DNA of 64,000 nucleotides, taken from the NCBI GenBank assembly GCA_963836915.1, contig CAWILH010000002.1, positions 2,728,001-2,792,000 of the forward strand, in the 5' to 3' direction. This DNA comes from Cryomorpha sp963836915. Its GTDB lineage: Bacteria; Bacteroidota; Bacteroidia; Flavobacteriales_D; Cryomorphaceae. Within the stretch, counting starts at the first letter, position 1, and every line of letters begins with the position of its first letter. Shown here in pieces: positions 29,441-38,530 of this stretch. A model generated the notes under the pieces. It was not told the DNA's origin. It ran no database searches and worked only from the letters and a program-made list of their open reading frames with translations. The translations under genes and the position numbers were made by a program.

Positions 29441-29781
29441 TCGATGCTAAAATAAACAATGGAATACGGGGGTGCGCAAGAAATAGCCTGCATAAACATA
29501 ACCTGTTTTCCGAGTATACGAATGTTCAAATTGACGGGATTTGGCCATGGGTGAACAAACTTGTATCAACCTAATTTGAATTGGCTAAATATCTGTCTAA
29601 ATTTGATCGCCCATAGAAGTTCCTAAACTTCGGTTGGATAAAAAATATTGCACTAAACCAAATGATAACATTCAGTTAACATAACCCCCGAGATTTTTAT
29701 AGACATTATAGGTGTTATTTGGGATGATGCATCGCCTATTATAGCCAAATCTTTTTAAACCTTTACTAAATTCAAGAAACA
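29441..29781. other. AT-rich gap between protease and decayed lipoprotein gene
   Basis: 341 bases upstream of two divergently oriented units. No gene, strong hairpin or clear promoter consensus was seen. Confidence 0.4.
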
Positions 29782-29919
29782 ATGAGAATTTCAATAAATT
29801 ACTTTTAACTAGTCCTTGCCACTACGGTGTTAATTTTTTCTTCGTGCAATAAAGATGAAAGTCCGGTAAATCCACAGATCGAACAATCTTCGAAAGAGAC
29901 AGATATGGACGTAGTGTAA
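29782..29919 (+). pseudogene. Decayed small lipoprotein gene with in-frame stop
   Basis: ATG at 29782 opens MRISINYF, a TAA stop at 29806-29808, then in the same frame LVLATTVLIFSSCNKDESPV and about 18 more residues to a TAA at 29917-29919. Ignoring the internal stop gives a 45-residue product with a signal helix, lipobox FSSC and CNKDES after it, again like the lipoprotein export signal and like the CSKNDDS start of the 6698 gene. No start codon between the stop and the lipobox leaves a useful signal peptide. Either a pseudogene or a sequencing error (one base change restores it). Its end overlaps the hairpin at 29896-29933. Confidence 0.5.
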
Positions 29920-29933
29920 TCCATATCTGTCTC
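29896..29933 (+). terminator. 14-bp perfect inverted repeat, probable terminator
   Basis: GAGACAGATATGGA at 29896-29909 and its exact complement at 29920-29933 flank a 10-base loop that contains the stop codon of the decayed lipoprotein frame. ATTTATCTTAATTT follows. Stem strength suggests termination or mRNA 3' end protection; the U tract is imperfect. Confidence 0.55.
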
Positions 29934-30067
29934 ATTTATCTTAATTTCGATATCTTAAATTTTCACTTTGGAACACACTGGCAGTCCCTACAAGCCATAA
30001 AATAGAATGTTATTAAATAGCAGGGTCTAATTCCCTAATCGCAGGATTAGTGTAACTTCCTAAGAGA

Positions 30068-30682
30068 ATGACTAAAAATCTGATTAAGTACTTCTACGTG
30101 CTAGTCTATGCAGTATTCACGAGTTCTTGTTCAATCTCTCATTTTGGGGTTAGCGAATCAAAGTCTAGTAAAAAAATTATCACGGTTGCTTCTGAAACCA
30201 AAATAGACGTTAACTTAGTTTACCGCCTTTCAAATGTTGAATCTGATTTTTTGAAATTTAATGGTATTCCAATGTTAATTGGATCAATGCAGATTTACGA
30301 TTCTCTCGGAAACGCTTACAGCAATTTTAATGTAAGTGAAGAAAAATACAGCTCCATGAGTCCAGATAGTATAAATAGATTTTGTCAGGGAAGAGTAGAA
30401 TCCCTAGCTCAAACCTATGCTAATGGTGAGATGATCTTCATGAATAATAGTTTGCCCACCTTTCAAGAACGTTATGGCCATGTGAGATCATTGGGTAATA
30501 ATAAAAACTTAGCCATTTCGGATTTTGGCAAGGCCTACACCGTGATATTTGTTTGGTCCGCTAATTACAAGCGTTCCTTAAAAAAAGCAAAAGAGCGCGG
30601 TGATCTAATTCAGTCATCCCGAAGTAATGATACGGAGTTGGTTTATCTGAACGTGGATTTTTGGGAAATAAATGAAGAGTAA
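30068..30682 (+). CDS. Orphan lipoprotein of unknown function
   Basis: 204 residues. The signal peptide ends FTSSC (Cys21), so it is probably a lipoprotein; SISHF follows, without the acidic surface-export signal. I do not recognise the rest (TKIDVNLVYRLSNVESDFLK, PMLIGSMQIYDSLGNAYSNF). It is more AT-rich than its neighbours and stands alone between a hairpin and the convergent AAA ATPase gene, suggesting an acquired or fast-evolving gene. There is no functional evidence. Confidence 0.65.
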   Translation: MTKNLIKYFYVLVYAVFTSSCSISHFGVSESKSSKKIITVASETKIDVNLVYRLSNVESDFLKFNGIPMLIGSMQIYDSLGNAYSNFNVSEEKYSSMSPDSINRFCQGRVESLAQTYANGEMIFMNNSLPTFQERYGHVRSLGNNKNLAISDFGKAYTVIFVWSANYKRSLKKAKERGDLIQSSRSNDTELVYLNVDFWEINEE

Positions 30683-30776
30683 TCATCTAGAAATTATTGG
30701 GTTTAAAAAGCCCTACTGAAATCTGACCTAGTTTGCTCCAAGCGAAAAAAGTTTGCCACATCTTTCTCAAAAACCC

Positions 30777-31895
30777 CTATCCCAAAATCTCCCTGAAATT
30801 GCTGCGATCAAGAAATTTGACACTTGGGGAATAGGCTTCCGCAAATGAATTTGGAATCCGAAGAATCTTCTTTTTTTTCCACTTGAACTCAAAGGCCCTG
30901 ATTGTACCGCCTTCCACTTCTACAAGATCTATTTCTTGCCGATTGCTATTTCTCCAGAAGTACATTTTGCCATAATTGGGCGTATAGCTATTATGCTTCA
31001 ACCTTTCGGCAATAAGAAAATTCTCCCAAAGGGCGCCTTTATCGGGTCGTAGCTCCAGCGGACTAAAATTATTGATCACCATATTGCGTATGCCGGTATC
31101 GTAAAAATAAATCTTGCGGTTAAATTTGATCTCATTGCGCAGGTTGCGGCTGAAGCTGCCCAAGCGAAACACCACAAATCCCTTTTCCAGCAGGTCAATA
31201 TAATTTGAGATTGTATTCTTATCGACCCCTACCAGCTGGGACAGCTCGTTATAGCTTACTTCATTTCCTATCTGCCAGGCCAGCGCCGCCACGAGTTTCT
31301 CCAATAACTCCGGCTTGCGGATACCGGCAAAAGCGAAAATGTCTTTAAAAAGATAGCTACTCAAAAGGCTCTTTAAAACCTCCTTCTCCTCACCCTGATT
31401 GTTTAACACATCGGGGTAGAAACCATAGAGCAACCGGTTTTCTAGCTGTTGCTCTACCTTTAAATACCCTCTTGCCCCTTCGTACTCCGCCCAAGAGATC
31501 GGGAAGAGCTCAAATTCCCACTTCCTTCCCGTGAGCGGCTCCTGAAGCAAGTTTCCAAGGTCGAATGAAGATGAGCCACTTACGATTAATTGAGTGGTCT
31601 TGATCTGATCTACGATGATTTTTAAGGTCAGTCCAATATTGGAGATCCGCTGCGCTTCATCCAAGAAGACCACGGTATTATTGCCAATCAGCGCGCGCAA
31701 GGCTTCGGTATTTGGGTCTGTAAGGAGCTCACGTACCGTAGGATCGTCGCCATCTAGAAAGAGATGGGACTTACCAGCCAGCAGGTGTTTTATCAATGTA
31801 GTCTTGCCCACTTGCCGCGGACCAGTAAGCAGAATGGCCTTTCCCTTTCCAAATTTAGCGAGAATACGCGGTGCTATCTGTCTGTTAAACTCCAT
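30777..31895 (-). CDS. AAA ATPase with DUF4143 C-terminal domain
   Basis: 372 residues from ATG 31895. Walker A GPRQVGKTT, Walker B TVVFLDEAQR and sensor-like IVSGSSSFDL make up the N-terminal AAA_14 domain; a winged-helix part (YNELSQLVGVDKNTISNYID) and the DUF4143 tail follow. The tail has EIDLVE and AFEFKW spaced like a PD-(D/E)xK nuclease-type fold. The family is widespread and its role is unsettled. Another ATG at 31916 is in frame, but the stretch between contains one unit of the TTCACCAAAT repeat that continues outside the gene, so I prefer 31895. The array upstream (31899-32006) is likely its control region. Confidence 0.85.
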   Translation of the reverse strand: MEFNRQIAPRILAKFGKGKAILLTGPRQVGKTTLIKHLLAGKSHLFLDGDDPTVRELLTDPNTEALRALIGNNTVVFLDEAQRISNIGLTLKIIVDQIKTTQLIVSGSSSFDLGNLLQEPLTGRKWEFELFPISWAEYEGARGYLKVEQQLENRLLYGFYPDVLNNQGEEKEVLKSLLSSYLFKDIFAFAGIRKPELLEKLVAALAWQIGNEVSYNELSQLVGVDKNTISNYIDLLEKGFVVFRLGSFSRNLRNEIKFNRKIYFYDTGIRNMVINNFSPLELRPDKGALWENFLIAERLKHNSYTPNYGKMYFWRNSNRQEIDLVEVEGGTIRAFEFKWKKKKILRIPNSFAEAYSPSVKFLDRSNFREILG

Positions 31896-31898
31896 ATT

Positions 31899-32006
31899 TT
31901 CACCAAATATAGCCATTTTTGGTGAACATATTCACCAAATAAAGCTTTTTCTGGTGAACACACTCACCAATTACTGGTGTTATTTGGTGAATATCTTCAC
32001 CAAATA
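31899..32006. repeat. Operator-like array of TTTGGTGAA inverted repeats
   Basis: Three inverted repeats plus extra half-sites share the half-site TTTGGTGA. IR at 31918-31939: arms of 9, spacer 4. IR at 31952-31969: arms TGGTGA/TCACCA, spacer 6. IR at 31981-32006: arms of 11, spacer 4. Lone half-sites are at 31899-31908 and 31975-31979. It lies between the divergent DUF4143 ATPase and crotonase genes. Such dyads usually bind a dimeric regulator; the identity of that regulator is unknown. Confidence 0.75.
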
Positions 32007-32134
32007 ACGGTTTCTATGATCCAATGGCAAGCAGAAAATAACCGATCTATCAGACATTCGCGGTTAATCTATGCTCTATTTCACTCTTCTATTTCATTTA
32101 TCGGGCTCCCGTTTTTAAAATATTCTCATTCCCT

Positions 32135-32142
32135 TACATTTG
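32135..32142 (+). promoter_or_regulatory. Candidate -7 element for the crotonase gene
   Basis: TACATTTG matches TAnnTTTG and lies 17 bases before the ATG at 32160. It supports that start over longer in-frame readings beginning at 31977. Confidence 0.5.
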
Positions 32143-32159
32143 TGGTAAACTACTGCACC

Positions 32160-32942
32160 ATGGATTTCGAAAATATTCTTGTCTCTACAGAAAACCACGT
32201 CACTACCATCACTATCAACAGGCCAGAAAAACTAAATGCGCTAAATCGCTCAGTAATTTCGGAGCTCTCGGCGGCTATGAAACTTGTGGATGATGATAGC
32301 GAAGTACGAGCCGTGCTACTCACCGGTGCCGGAGAGAAAGCTTTTGTGGCTGGAGCCGACATTTCAGAGTTTGCTCATTTCAGCAACGAAGAGGGTCAAA
32401 AGCTGAGTGCCGAAGGTCATAAAACCTTATTCGATGCGATAGAGCAGATGGGCACACCGGTGATAGCTGCGGTAAATGGTTTTGCCTTGGGCGGCGGTCT
32501 AGAACTGGCCATGGCCTGCCATATCCGAGTGGCTTCTGAGAATGCCAAGCTTGGTCTTCCCGAAGTATCGCTTGGCGTGATACCGGGATATGGCGGTACG
32601 CAGCGCCTTCCGCAATTGGTCGGCAAGGGCCGCGCGCTAGAAATGATTACTACTGCCCAAATGGTGAATGCGAAGCAAGCTTATGAGATGGGTTTGGTAA
32701 ACCACCTCACCACACTCGAAGAGCTCATGCCGAAATGTATGGAAATAGCCCAAAAAATCATTCGAAATTCGCCCGTCGCGATAGGTGCTGCAATACGCGC
32801 CATTAATGCCCAATATTTAGAAAATACTGACGGCTATGCCGTCGAAATTCAGGCCTTTGGCTCATGCTTCGGCTCCGATGATTTCAAAGAAGGAACTACA
32901 GCATTTCTCGAAAAGAGAAAACCAACCTTTACGGGACATTAA
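32160..32942 (+). CDS. Enoyl-CoA hydratase/isomerase (crotonase family)
   Basis: 260 residues, the normal crotonase length, starting MDFENILVS just after a promoter element; longer in-frame readings would run through the operator array. The oxyanion-hole sequences GEKAFVAGADISEF and NGFALGGGLELAMACHI are present. Both hydratase glutamates are there: in GLELAMAC and in GLPEVSLGVIPGYGGTQRLP. It should add water to 2-enoyl-CoA in beta-oxidation or related catabolism; exact substrate unknown. It is 15 bases upstream of the flippase gene. Confidence 0.9.
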   Translation: MDFENILVSTENHVTTITINRPEKLNALNRSVISELSAAMKLVDDDSEVRAVLLTGAGEKAFVAGADISEFAHFSNEEGQKLSAEGHKTLFDAIEQMGTPVIAAVNGFALGGGLELAMACHIRVASENAKLGLPEVSLGVIPGYGGTQRLPQLVGKGRALEMITTAQMVNAKQAYEMGLVNHLTTLEELMPKCMEIAQKIIRNSPVAIGAAIRAINAQYLENTDGYAVEIQAFGSCFGSDDFKEGTTAFLEKRKPTFTGH

Positions 32943-32957
32943 ACCCGCTCCACTTCG

Positions 32958-34445
32958 ATGAACCCCATACGCAAGCTGGCAGGCCAAACAGCGATTTACG
33001 GACTGAGCAGCATCGTAGGACGTGTCATGAATTTTTTTCTGACACCACTCTACACACGTGTTTTTTCGCGAGCCGAATATGGAGCGGTGACCGAGCTATA
33101 CGCACTGGTAGCCTTCCTCGTGGTCTTGCTCACTTTTGGAATGGAGACCGCCTTCTTCCGCTTTGCATCACGCGCCGCAAACCTTCACGATCAAAATAAA
33201 GTCTTCAGTACCGGAACCCTGGCGATTTGTACCACCAGCATCGTGTTTGGAATACTGGTCTATTTGAACCTTGACTTTATATCGGAAACCCTTGGCTATG
33301 GCGAACATCCAGAATACATCGCCTACTTCGGATGGATAGTGGGGCTGGATGCCCTCACCGCGATACCCATGGCACGACTTCGTTTACACAATAAGGCGCT
33401 TCCCTTTGCGGGAATAAACTTACTCAGTATCAGCGCCAATATTGGGCTCAATCTATTCTTCTTTCTCTATTGCCCAAAGGCGCTAGCTGATCCTGGCCTA
33501 CCCTTTCATGCGCTTATCTCGGCTCATTTTGATCCGGCTATAGGGATCGGTTATATATTCATTGCCAACTTGATAAGCAGTGTTTTAAAATTTCTATTTC
33601 TACTGCCGTGGATGGGGAGCATAAAATTCGGATTCGACCTAAAGCTTTTCAAAAGCCTTATTCGCTATGCGCTCCCGCTTCTGTTCTTGGGGCTAGCAGG
33701 TATCATCAACGAAACGTTTGACCGTCTGTTTTTTGAGCCGCTATCGGGATTGCCACCCGAAGAAGCAGCCGCGCAACTGGGCATATATGGGGCTTGCTAT
33801 AAAGTGGCCATGCTGCTGAGTATCGGCATTCAGGCTTATAGATTTGCGGCTGAGCCCTTCGTGTTTTCGCTTAAAGCGGGCGACAAAAGTGATAAAACCC
33901 AGGCCGATATTATGAAATGGTATTTTATCGTGGCTATCTTCATCACGCTCAGCTTGCTGTGCTTCGAAAGTCTAGCCTTGACACTTATTGGTGAAGCATT
34001 TCGCGAAGGGCGGGGGGTAATACCCATTTTGCTTCTGGCATACCTTTGTTTCGGCGCCCTATTCAACCTCTCCTTTTGGTATAAGCTGAGCGACCGCACC
34101 CTATATGGCATGCTTATCGCGCTTTCGGGCGCAGCCATCACCATTTTGATCAATATGGTATTGGTGCCACGGCTCGGGTTTTACGGTTCTGCCTATGCCA
34201 CCCTTGCAGCATATCTTGTGATGCTCGTACTGTCTTATTATCTTGGGCAAAAACACCATCCTATTCCTTACGATAAAAAAAGCATAGTATTACTGCTCGC
34301 CGTGGCTTTTGGCCTGTTTCTCATTCACCGGCTCCTTGATTTGGAAGGAGTGGCCGGATATGTTTCGGCTGCATTGGCAGTAGCTCTATACTTGCTCTAT
34401 GTGTTAAAAATGGAGAAATTATCCCTTTCGAAGATTTTAAAATGA
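32958..34445 (+). CDS. Oligosaccharide flippase (Wzx/MATE-like)
   Basis: 495 residues with about 12-14 membrane helices and the family's N terminus GQTAIYGLSSIVGRVMNFFLTPLYTR-like opening (lipid-linked sugar exporters). It flips lipid-linked glycans across the inner membrane. No glycosyltransferases adjoin it, so the cargo is unknown. It overlaps dut by 4 bases (ATGA), starting a tightly packed run of envelope and housekeeping genes reaching 39.7 kb. Confidence 0.87.
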   Translation: MNPIRKLAGQTAIYGLSSIVGRVMNFFLTPLYTRVFSRAEYGAVTELYALVAFLVVLLTFGMETAFFRFASRAANLHDQNKVFSTGTLAICTTSIVFGILVYLNLDFISETLGYGEHPEYIAYFGWIVGLDALTAIPMARLRLHNKALPFAGINLLSISANIGLNLFFFLYCPKALADPGLPFHALISAHFDPAIGIGYIFIANLISSVLKFLFLLPWMGSIKFGFDLKLFKSLIRYALPLLFLGLAGIINETFDRLFFEPLSGLPPEEAAAQLGIYGACYKVAMLLSIGIQAYRFAAEPFVFSLKAGDKSDKTQADIMKWYFIVAIFITLSLLCFESLALTLIGEAFREGRGVIPILLLAYLCFGALFNLSFWYKLSDRTLYGMLIALSGAAITILINMVLVPRLGFYGSAYATLAAYLVMLVLSYYLGQKHHPIPYDKKSIVLLLAVAFGLFLIHRLLDLEGVAGYVSAALAVALYLLYVLKMEKLSLSKILK

Positions 34446-34885
34446 CCGCAATCAAAATCATAAATAAATCAAAACACCCGCTGCCAAAATATGCAACGGC
34501 GCTTAGCGCGGGTGCCGATCTGATAGCCGATCTAGATGCCCCGATCAGCCTGCAACCTATGGAGCGGAAGCTTATACCGACCGGGCTTTTTATGGCTATC
34601 GCACCGGGCTGCGAAGTGCAAATAAGGCCGCGCAGTGGGCTGGCCTATAAAGAAGGGCTTACGGTGCTGAATGCTCCGGGCACCATCGATGCCGACTACC
34701 GCGGAGAAGTGATGGTATTATTGGTAAATTTGTCGGCTGTAGAAGCTACCATCAACGATGGCGACCGCATAGCGCAAATGGTTTTGGCGCAACACGAGGT
34801 GGCAAAATTTGAAGAAGTAGAATCCCTCGAAGATACTGGCCGCGGAAAGGGCGGCTTTGGAAGTACAGGAAAAACTGCAACATAA
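34442..34885 (+). CDS. dut: Deoxyuridine triphosphatase (dUTPase)
   Basis: 147 residues. All five trimeric dUTPase motifs are visible: AGADLIADL, RPRSGLA, GTIDADYRGE, GDRIAQMVL and the C-terminal GRGKGGFGSTG that closes over the substrate. It hydrolyses dUTP to dUMP and pyrophosphate, keeping uracil out of DNA. It overlaps the flippase stop by 4 bases and precedes the nucleotidyltransferase by 3. Confidence 0.96.
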   Translation: MTAIKIINKSKHPLPKYATALSAGADLIADLDAPISLQPMERKLIPTGLFMAIAPGCEVQIRPRSGLAYKEGLTVLNAPGTIDADYRGEVMVLLVNLSAVEATINDGDRIAQMVLAQHEVAKFEEVESLEDTGRGKGGFGSTGKTAT

Positions 34886-34888
34886 AAA

Positions 34889-35890
34889 ATGAATATAATT
34901 ATCCCCATGGCGGGAATGGGCAAGCGCCTGAGACCTCATACGCTCACCGTACCCAAACCGCTGGTTTCCGTGGCAGGCAAACCAATCGTACAGCACTTGG
35001 TAGAAGATATCGCTGCACTGGTGACCGATCCCATTGATCAAATAATTTTCGTGACCGGACGCTTTGGCGCCGAAGCCGAGCAACACCTTTTAGAAGTTGC
35101 CGCTTCACTTGGTGCAAAAGGAAAAATAGCCTATCAGGATGAAGCTTTGGGCACTGCACACGCTATCTGGTGCGCCAAAGAAGCCCTTCAGGGAAAAACG
35201 ATCGTAGCATTTGCAGACACCTTGTTCCGCGCCGACTTCAGTCTTGACAATTCAAAAGACGGAGTGCTCTGGGTAAAGCAAATCGATCATCCTTCAGCAT
35301 TTGGGGTGGTAAAAGTGAATGATAGTGGCGTAATAACCGACTACGTAGAAAAACCGAAAACCTATGTGAGCGATCTTGCCATGATCGGTATATACTATTT
35401 CAAAAAGGGTGAAGACTTGGCGCGCGAGATCAAGCATCTCATAGAAAACGACATACAAAAAGGTGGCGAATATCAACTTCCTGATGCATTGCGAAGGCTC
35501 ACCGAGCAAGGACAGCAATTTGCCCCGGGCAAAGTAGATGAATGGATGGACTGCGGAAATCCGGCAGCAACCATAGCCACCAATACGAGCGTGCTGGGTT
35601 CTAAATATCCCAAATCGGAGATCAGTCCCAAAGCCAACATTGGCAACAGCACTATCATAAACCCCTGCTTCATCGGTGCAGATGCTACAATCGAAGAATC
35701 TATTATAGGCCCCTTCGCATCTATAGGGGCGGGCAGCATCATAAGGCGTTCGGTGATCTCAGAGACGATCGTTCAGCAAGATGCCTTGATAGAAAATGCT
35801 GTGATAACCCAATCTATGATCGGAAATAGCAGCAAGGTTGAAAAAAAGGCCGATAGCTTGAGTATCGGAGATTTTAACGTGGTAGGATGA
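34889..35890 (+). CDS. Sugar-nucleotidyltransferase with beta-helix tail
   Basis: 333 residues. The N-terminal signature MAGMGKRLRPHT followed by PKPLVSVAGKPI is the NTP-binding motif of glucose-1-phosphate thymidylyl/uridylyltransferase-type enzymes. The C-terminal 100 residues are hexapeptide repeats of a left-handed beta-helix (IGNSTIINPCFIGADATIEE). It makes an NDP-sugar for glycan synthesis; the sugar and nucleotide cannot be told from sequence by eye. Overlaps the next gene by 4 bases. Confidence 0.85.
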   Translation: MNIIIPMAGMGKRLRPHTLTVPKPLVSVAGKPIVQHLVEDIAALVTDPIDQIIFVTGRFGAEAEQHLLEVAASLGAKGKIAYQDEALGTAHAIWCAKEALQGKTIVAFADTLFRADFSLDNSKDGVLWVKQIDHPSAFGVVKVNDSGVITDYVEKPKTYVSDLAMIGIYYFKKGEDLAREIKHLIENDIQKGGEYQLPDALRRLTEQGQQFAPGKVDEWMDCGNPAATIATNTSVLGSKYPKSEISPKANIGNSTIINPCFIGADATIEESIIGPFASIGAGSIIRRSVISETIVQQDALIENAVITQSMIGNSSKVEKKADSLSIGDFNVVG

Positions 35891-37632
35891 ACAAAGCCTT
35901 GATAAAAATCATAGGGAGCATTTTGATTGTTGCCACGCTCAGTGCTTGCGCAGGACAGCAAAATACTGGCGGAAACGAAAGATCTGAAAATACTGCCCGA
36001 ACAGAACTCACCGAAAAACAGCAGCGACAATTTTCCAACTTATTCATGGATGCTAGCCGCGCTAAGATTTTGGGAAACCGCGATGAAGCACTCCGTCTCT
36101 TTAATGAATCCTTAAAAATAGACCCTTCTAGCCCGGTCTCAAAATATGAAATAGCCCGGATGCTGGCCGATGAGAATAATTTTCAAGCAGCTACGGGCTA
36201 TGCCAAAGATGCATATGAGACCGATACACAAAACAGTTGGTATGCCCAGTTTTTGGCTCAACTCTATGCAGAGACAGGGCAGATGGAGAAGAGCACAGCC
36301 ATATTCAAGCGGCTGGTTCAAGACTTCCCAGATGAGTACCAGCATTATTTCAGCTTAGGCACCATGCTCTCCGCTCAGGGCAAATATGATGATGCCTTAG
36401 AGCTCTACGATGGACTGGAAAAACGACTCGGAGTGAATGAAGAGCTGGCCATGCAGCGTCAGATCATCTATGTTGAAAAAGGCGATTACGATAAGGCACT
36501 CACTGAAGTAGATAAGCTCATAGCCGAAAACCCTGATGAGATACGTCTTTATGGGATGAAAGCAGAAATATACCAGCAGTCTGGAGACGCTCAAAAAGCA
36601 AAAGCACTCTATGAGCAGATGCTGGTCATGGATCCTGATAACGGACTCGTTCTACTATCGCTTCATGATGCCTTACAGCGCGAAGGTGATATGGAGCGGG
36701 CAGATGATCTATTGATCCGCGCCTTCGCTTCCGCCGATCTCGGGATAGATGTGAAAGTAAATATTCTCTTGGGCTACTTATCGAGAAATGACTTTAAGAA
36801 AAATGAAAAAATTGTAAAAACACTGGCTTCGACCATGGAGAAAGCGCATCCCGACGATGCCAAGACCTACTCCATTCAAGGGGATATCTACATCTCTACG
36901 GGAGACCTGGTAACCGCTCTTTCAAAATTCAGGAAGGCCGTAGAAATTGATCCAAACCGGGCTCCTATCTGGCAACAGATACTTACACTCGATTCTCAGC
37001 TCAATGATTTTGAATCACTTGCAAGTGAAAGTGAAGCGGCTATCGAACTATTTCCTCAGCAGTCAGTATTTTACCTTTTTAACGGTGTGGCATTGCTACA
37101 GCAGAAAAAGACAGATGATGCCATAGAATCGCTGAGCACAGGCAAAAACTTAGTGATTGATAATCCTAAATTGCTGGGTCAATTTTATGCATCCTTGGGT
37201 GATGCGCATCATGAAGCCAAGAACCATATAGAATCTGACAAGGCCTATAGGCAAGCCCTAAAATTCGATCCGTCGAATGTGGTGGTACTCAATAATTTTG
37301 CTTACTACCTATCACTACGGGATACCGACTTGGAAAATGCCGAAGCAATGTCTAAAAAGGCCAATAACCTCAGCCCCGATGTAGCCTCTTTCCAAGACAC
37401 CTACGGATGGGTGCTTTATAAAAGGGAAAATTATCAAAATGCACTGTTTTGGATCGATGAAGCCCTTAAGAATGGTGGGGCAAATGACCCGACCGTGCTG
37501 GAGCATAAAGGTGATGTGCTCAAGAAACTGAACAAAAATGCAGATGCTTTGCTCTATTGGCAGAAAGCGCTTGATGCAGGTGGAAATCGAGAAGATATCA
37601 AGCCAAAAATGATGGAACTTGAAAGCAAGTAG
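35887..37632 (+). CDS. TPR-repeat lipoprotein
   Basis: 581 residues. Lipobox LSAC (Cys21). About a dozen TPR units fill the rest (for example RDEALRLFNESLKIDPSSPV, DAHHEAKNHIESDKAYRQAL, ENYQNALFWIDEALKNGG). Likely periplasmic-facing on the outer membrane, acting as a scaffold for other proteins; partners unknown. Coupled at both ends: 4-base overlap with the nucleotidyltransferase and 14-base overlap with the DUF4292 gene. Confidence 0.88.
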   Translation: MNKALIKIIGSILIVATLSACAGQQNTGGNERSENTARTELTEKQQRQFSNLFMDASRAKILGNRDEALRLFNESLKIDPSSPVSKYEIARMLADENNFQAATGYAKDAYETDTQNSWYAQFLAQLYAETGQMEKSTAIFKRLVQDFPDEYQHYFSLGTMLSAQGKYDDALELYDGLEKRLGVNEELAMQRQIIYVEKGDYDKALTEVDKLIAENPDEIRLYGMKAEIYQQSGDAQKAKALYEQMLVMDPDNGLVLLSLHDALQREGDMERADDLLIRAFASADLGIDVKVNILLGYLSRNDFKKNEKIVKTLASTMEKAHPDDAKTYSIQGDIYISTGDLVTALSKFRKAVEIDPNRAPIWQQILTLDSQLNDFESLASESEAAIELFPQQSVFYLFNGVALLQQKKTDDAIESLSTGKNLVIDNPKLLGQFYASLGDAHHEAKNHIESDKAYRQALKFDPSNVVVLNNFAYYLSLRDTDLENAEAMSKKANNLSPDVASFQDTYGWVLYKRENYQNALFWIDEALKNGGANDPTVLEHKGDVLKKLNKNADALLYWQKALDAGGNREDIKPKMMELESK

Positions 37633-38530
37633 ATTGGGAAGGGTCGTTCAATTTTTGGGAGTTCTGGTGTTCGTCGCATTGCTATCGGCCAGCTGCACTA
37701 CAAAGCGGGCCATAGAGCGCAGTCCCCTTTTTCCGCTTAGCGAAAATGCCATTCTTGATCAGATCGAACAAAACGAATTTAGTTTTGAGACATTGAGCGC
37801 AAAGCTTAGCGTCTCTGCTAGCTCTCCCGATCAGAATGGATCCTTCAAGGTCAATATGCGAATGAAGAGCGACAGCATAATTTGGATGAGCATCACACCG
37901 GCCCTTGGCATAGAGGCCGCCAGACTTATTATCGATCCCGACAGTCTGAAATTTATCGACAAGCTAAAAAATGAATATTCCCGGGGCAGCTATAATTCTA
38001 TAGACAGCGTAATGCGCTACAGCACTGAGTTCAGTTTTATACAAAATTTGCTTACCGGAAATGCCGTAGAAATAGAGCCCGATGAGAAGTACACGTCTAT
38101 CGTAGATAACCTCTATTATGTGCTGCAAACCAAAGTAAAGCGCAAATTAAAAAAATCGGTCGATGTCGCCATAAAGCCTTCTAAAAGAGACACGGTCACC
38201 GCCTATGGAGATATCACCAAGAAGAAAAAATTTGATAAGGCTTCGGAGAAATTTGACGATATCGACCTGATCATAAAACGCTATTACATTCGCGCCGAAG
38301 ATTTTAGAATTGCCCGCATCAATATCGATGACCTGCTCTATAAGCGTTCCGTCCAAATAGATTACAACAATTTTGAGATAGTAAATGGCGTTCCCTTTCC
38401 GCTCGATGTAGATATAGAAGTACGCACCCCAAGTGAAAAGTCTAAATTTGAACTACGCTACTCCCGAATCAAGGTCAATGAAGATCAATCCTACCCTTTC
38501 AGAATCCCGTCTTCTTACTCGCCGATGTAA
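37619..38530 (+). CDS. DUF4292 lipoprotein
   Basis: 303 residues starting at TTG 37619 (no ATG is available; TTG 37634 is an alternative). The signal peptide ends LLSASC (Cys26). The following domain with FETLSAKLSVSAS, FKVNMRMKSDSIIWMSITPALGIEAARLIIDPD-type phrases is typical of DUF4292, a Bacteroidota family with a LolA/LolB-like fold by structure prediction as I recall. A role in lipid or lipoprotein handling at the envelope is inferred. It overlaps the EnvC-like gene downstream by 53 bases. Confidence 0.82.
   Translation: MKASRLGRVVQFLGVLVFVALLSASCTTKRAIERSPLFPLSENAILDQIEQNEFSFETLSAKLSVSASSPDQNGSFKVNMRMKSDSIIWMSITPALGIEAARLIIDPDSLKFIDKLKNEYSRGSYNSIDSVMRYSTEFSFIQNLLTGNAVEIEPDEKYTSIVDNLYYVLQTKVKRKLKKSVDVAIKPSKRDTVTAYGDITKKKKFDKASEKFDDIDLIIKRYYIRAEDFRIARINIDDLLYKRSVQIDYNNFEIVNGVPFPLDVDIEVRTPSEKSKFELRYSRIKVNEDQSYPFRIPSSYSPM

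Noticed and set aside
31977..32159. N-terminal extension of the crotonase gene
   Set aside because: It would run through the operator array and a -7 element; family length and start fit the ATG at 32160.
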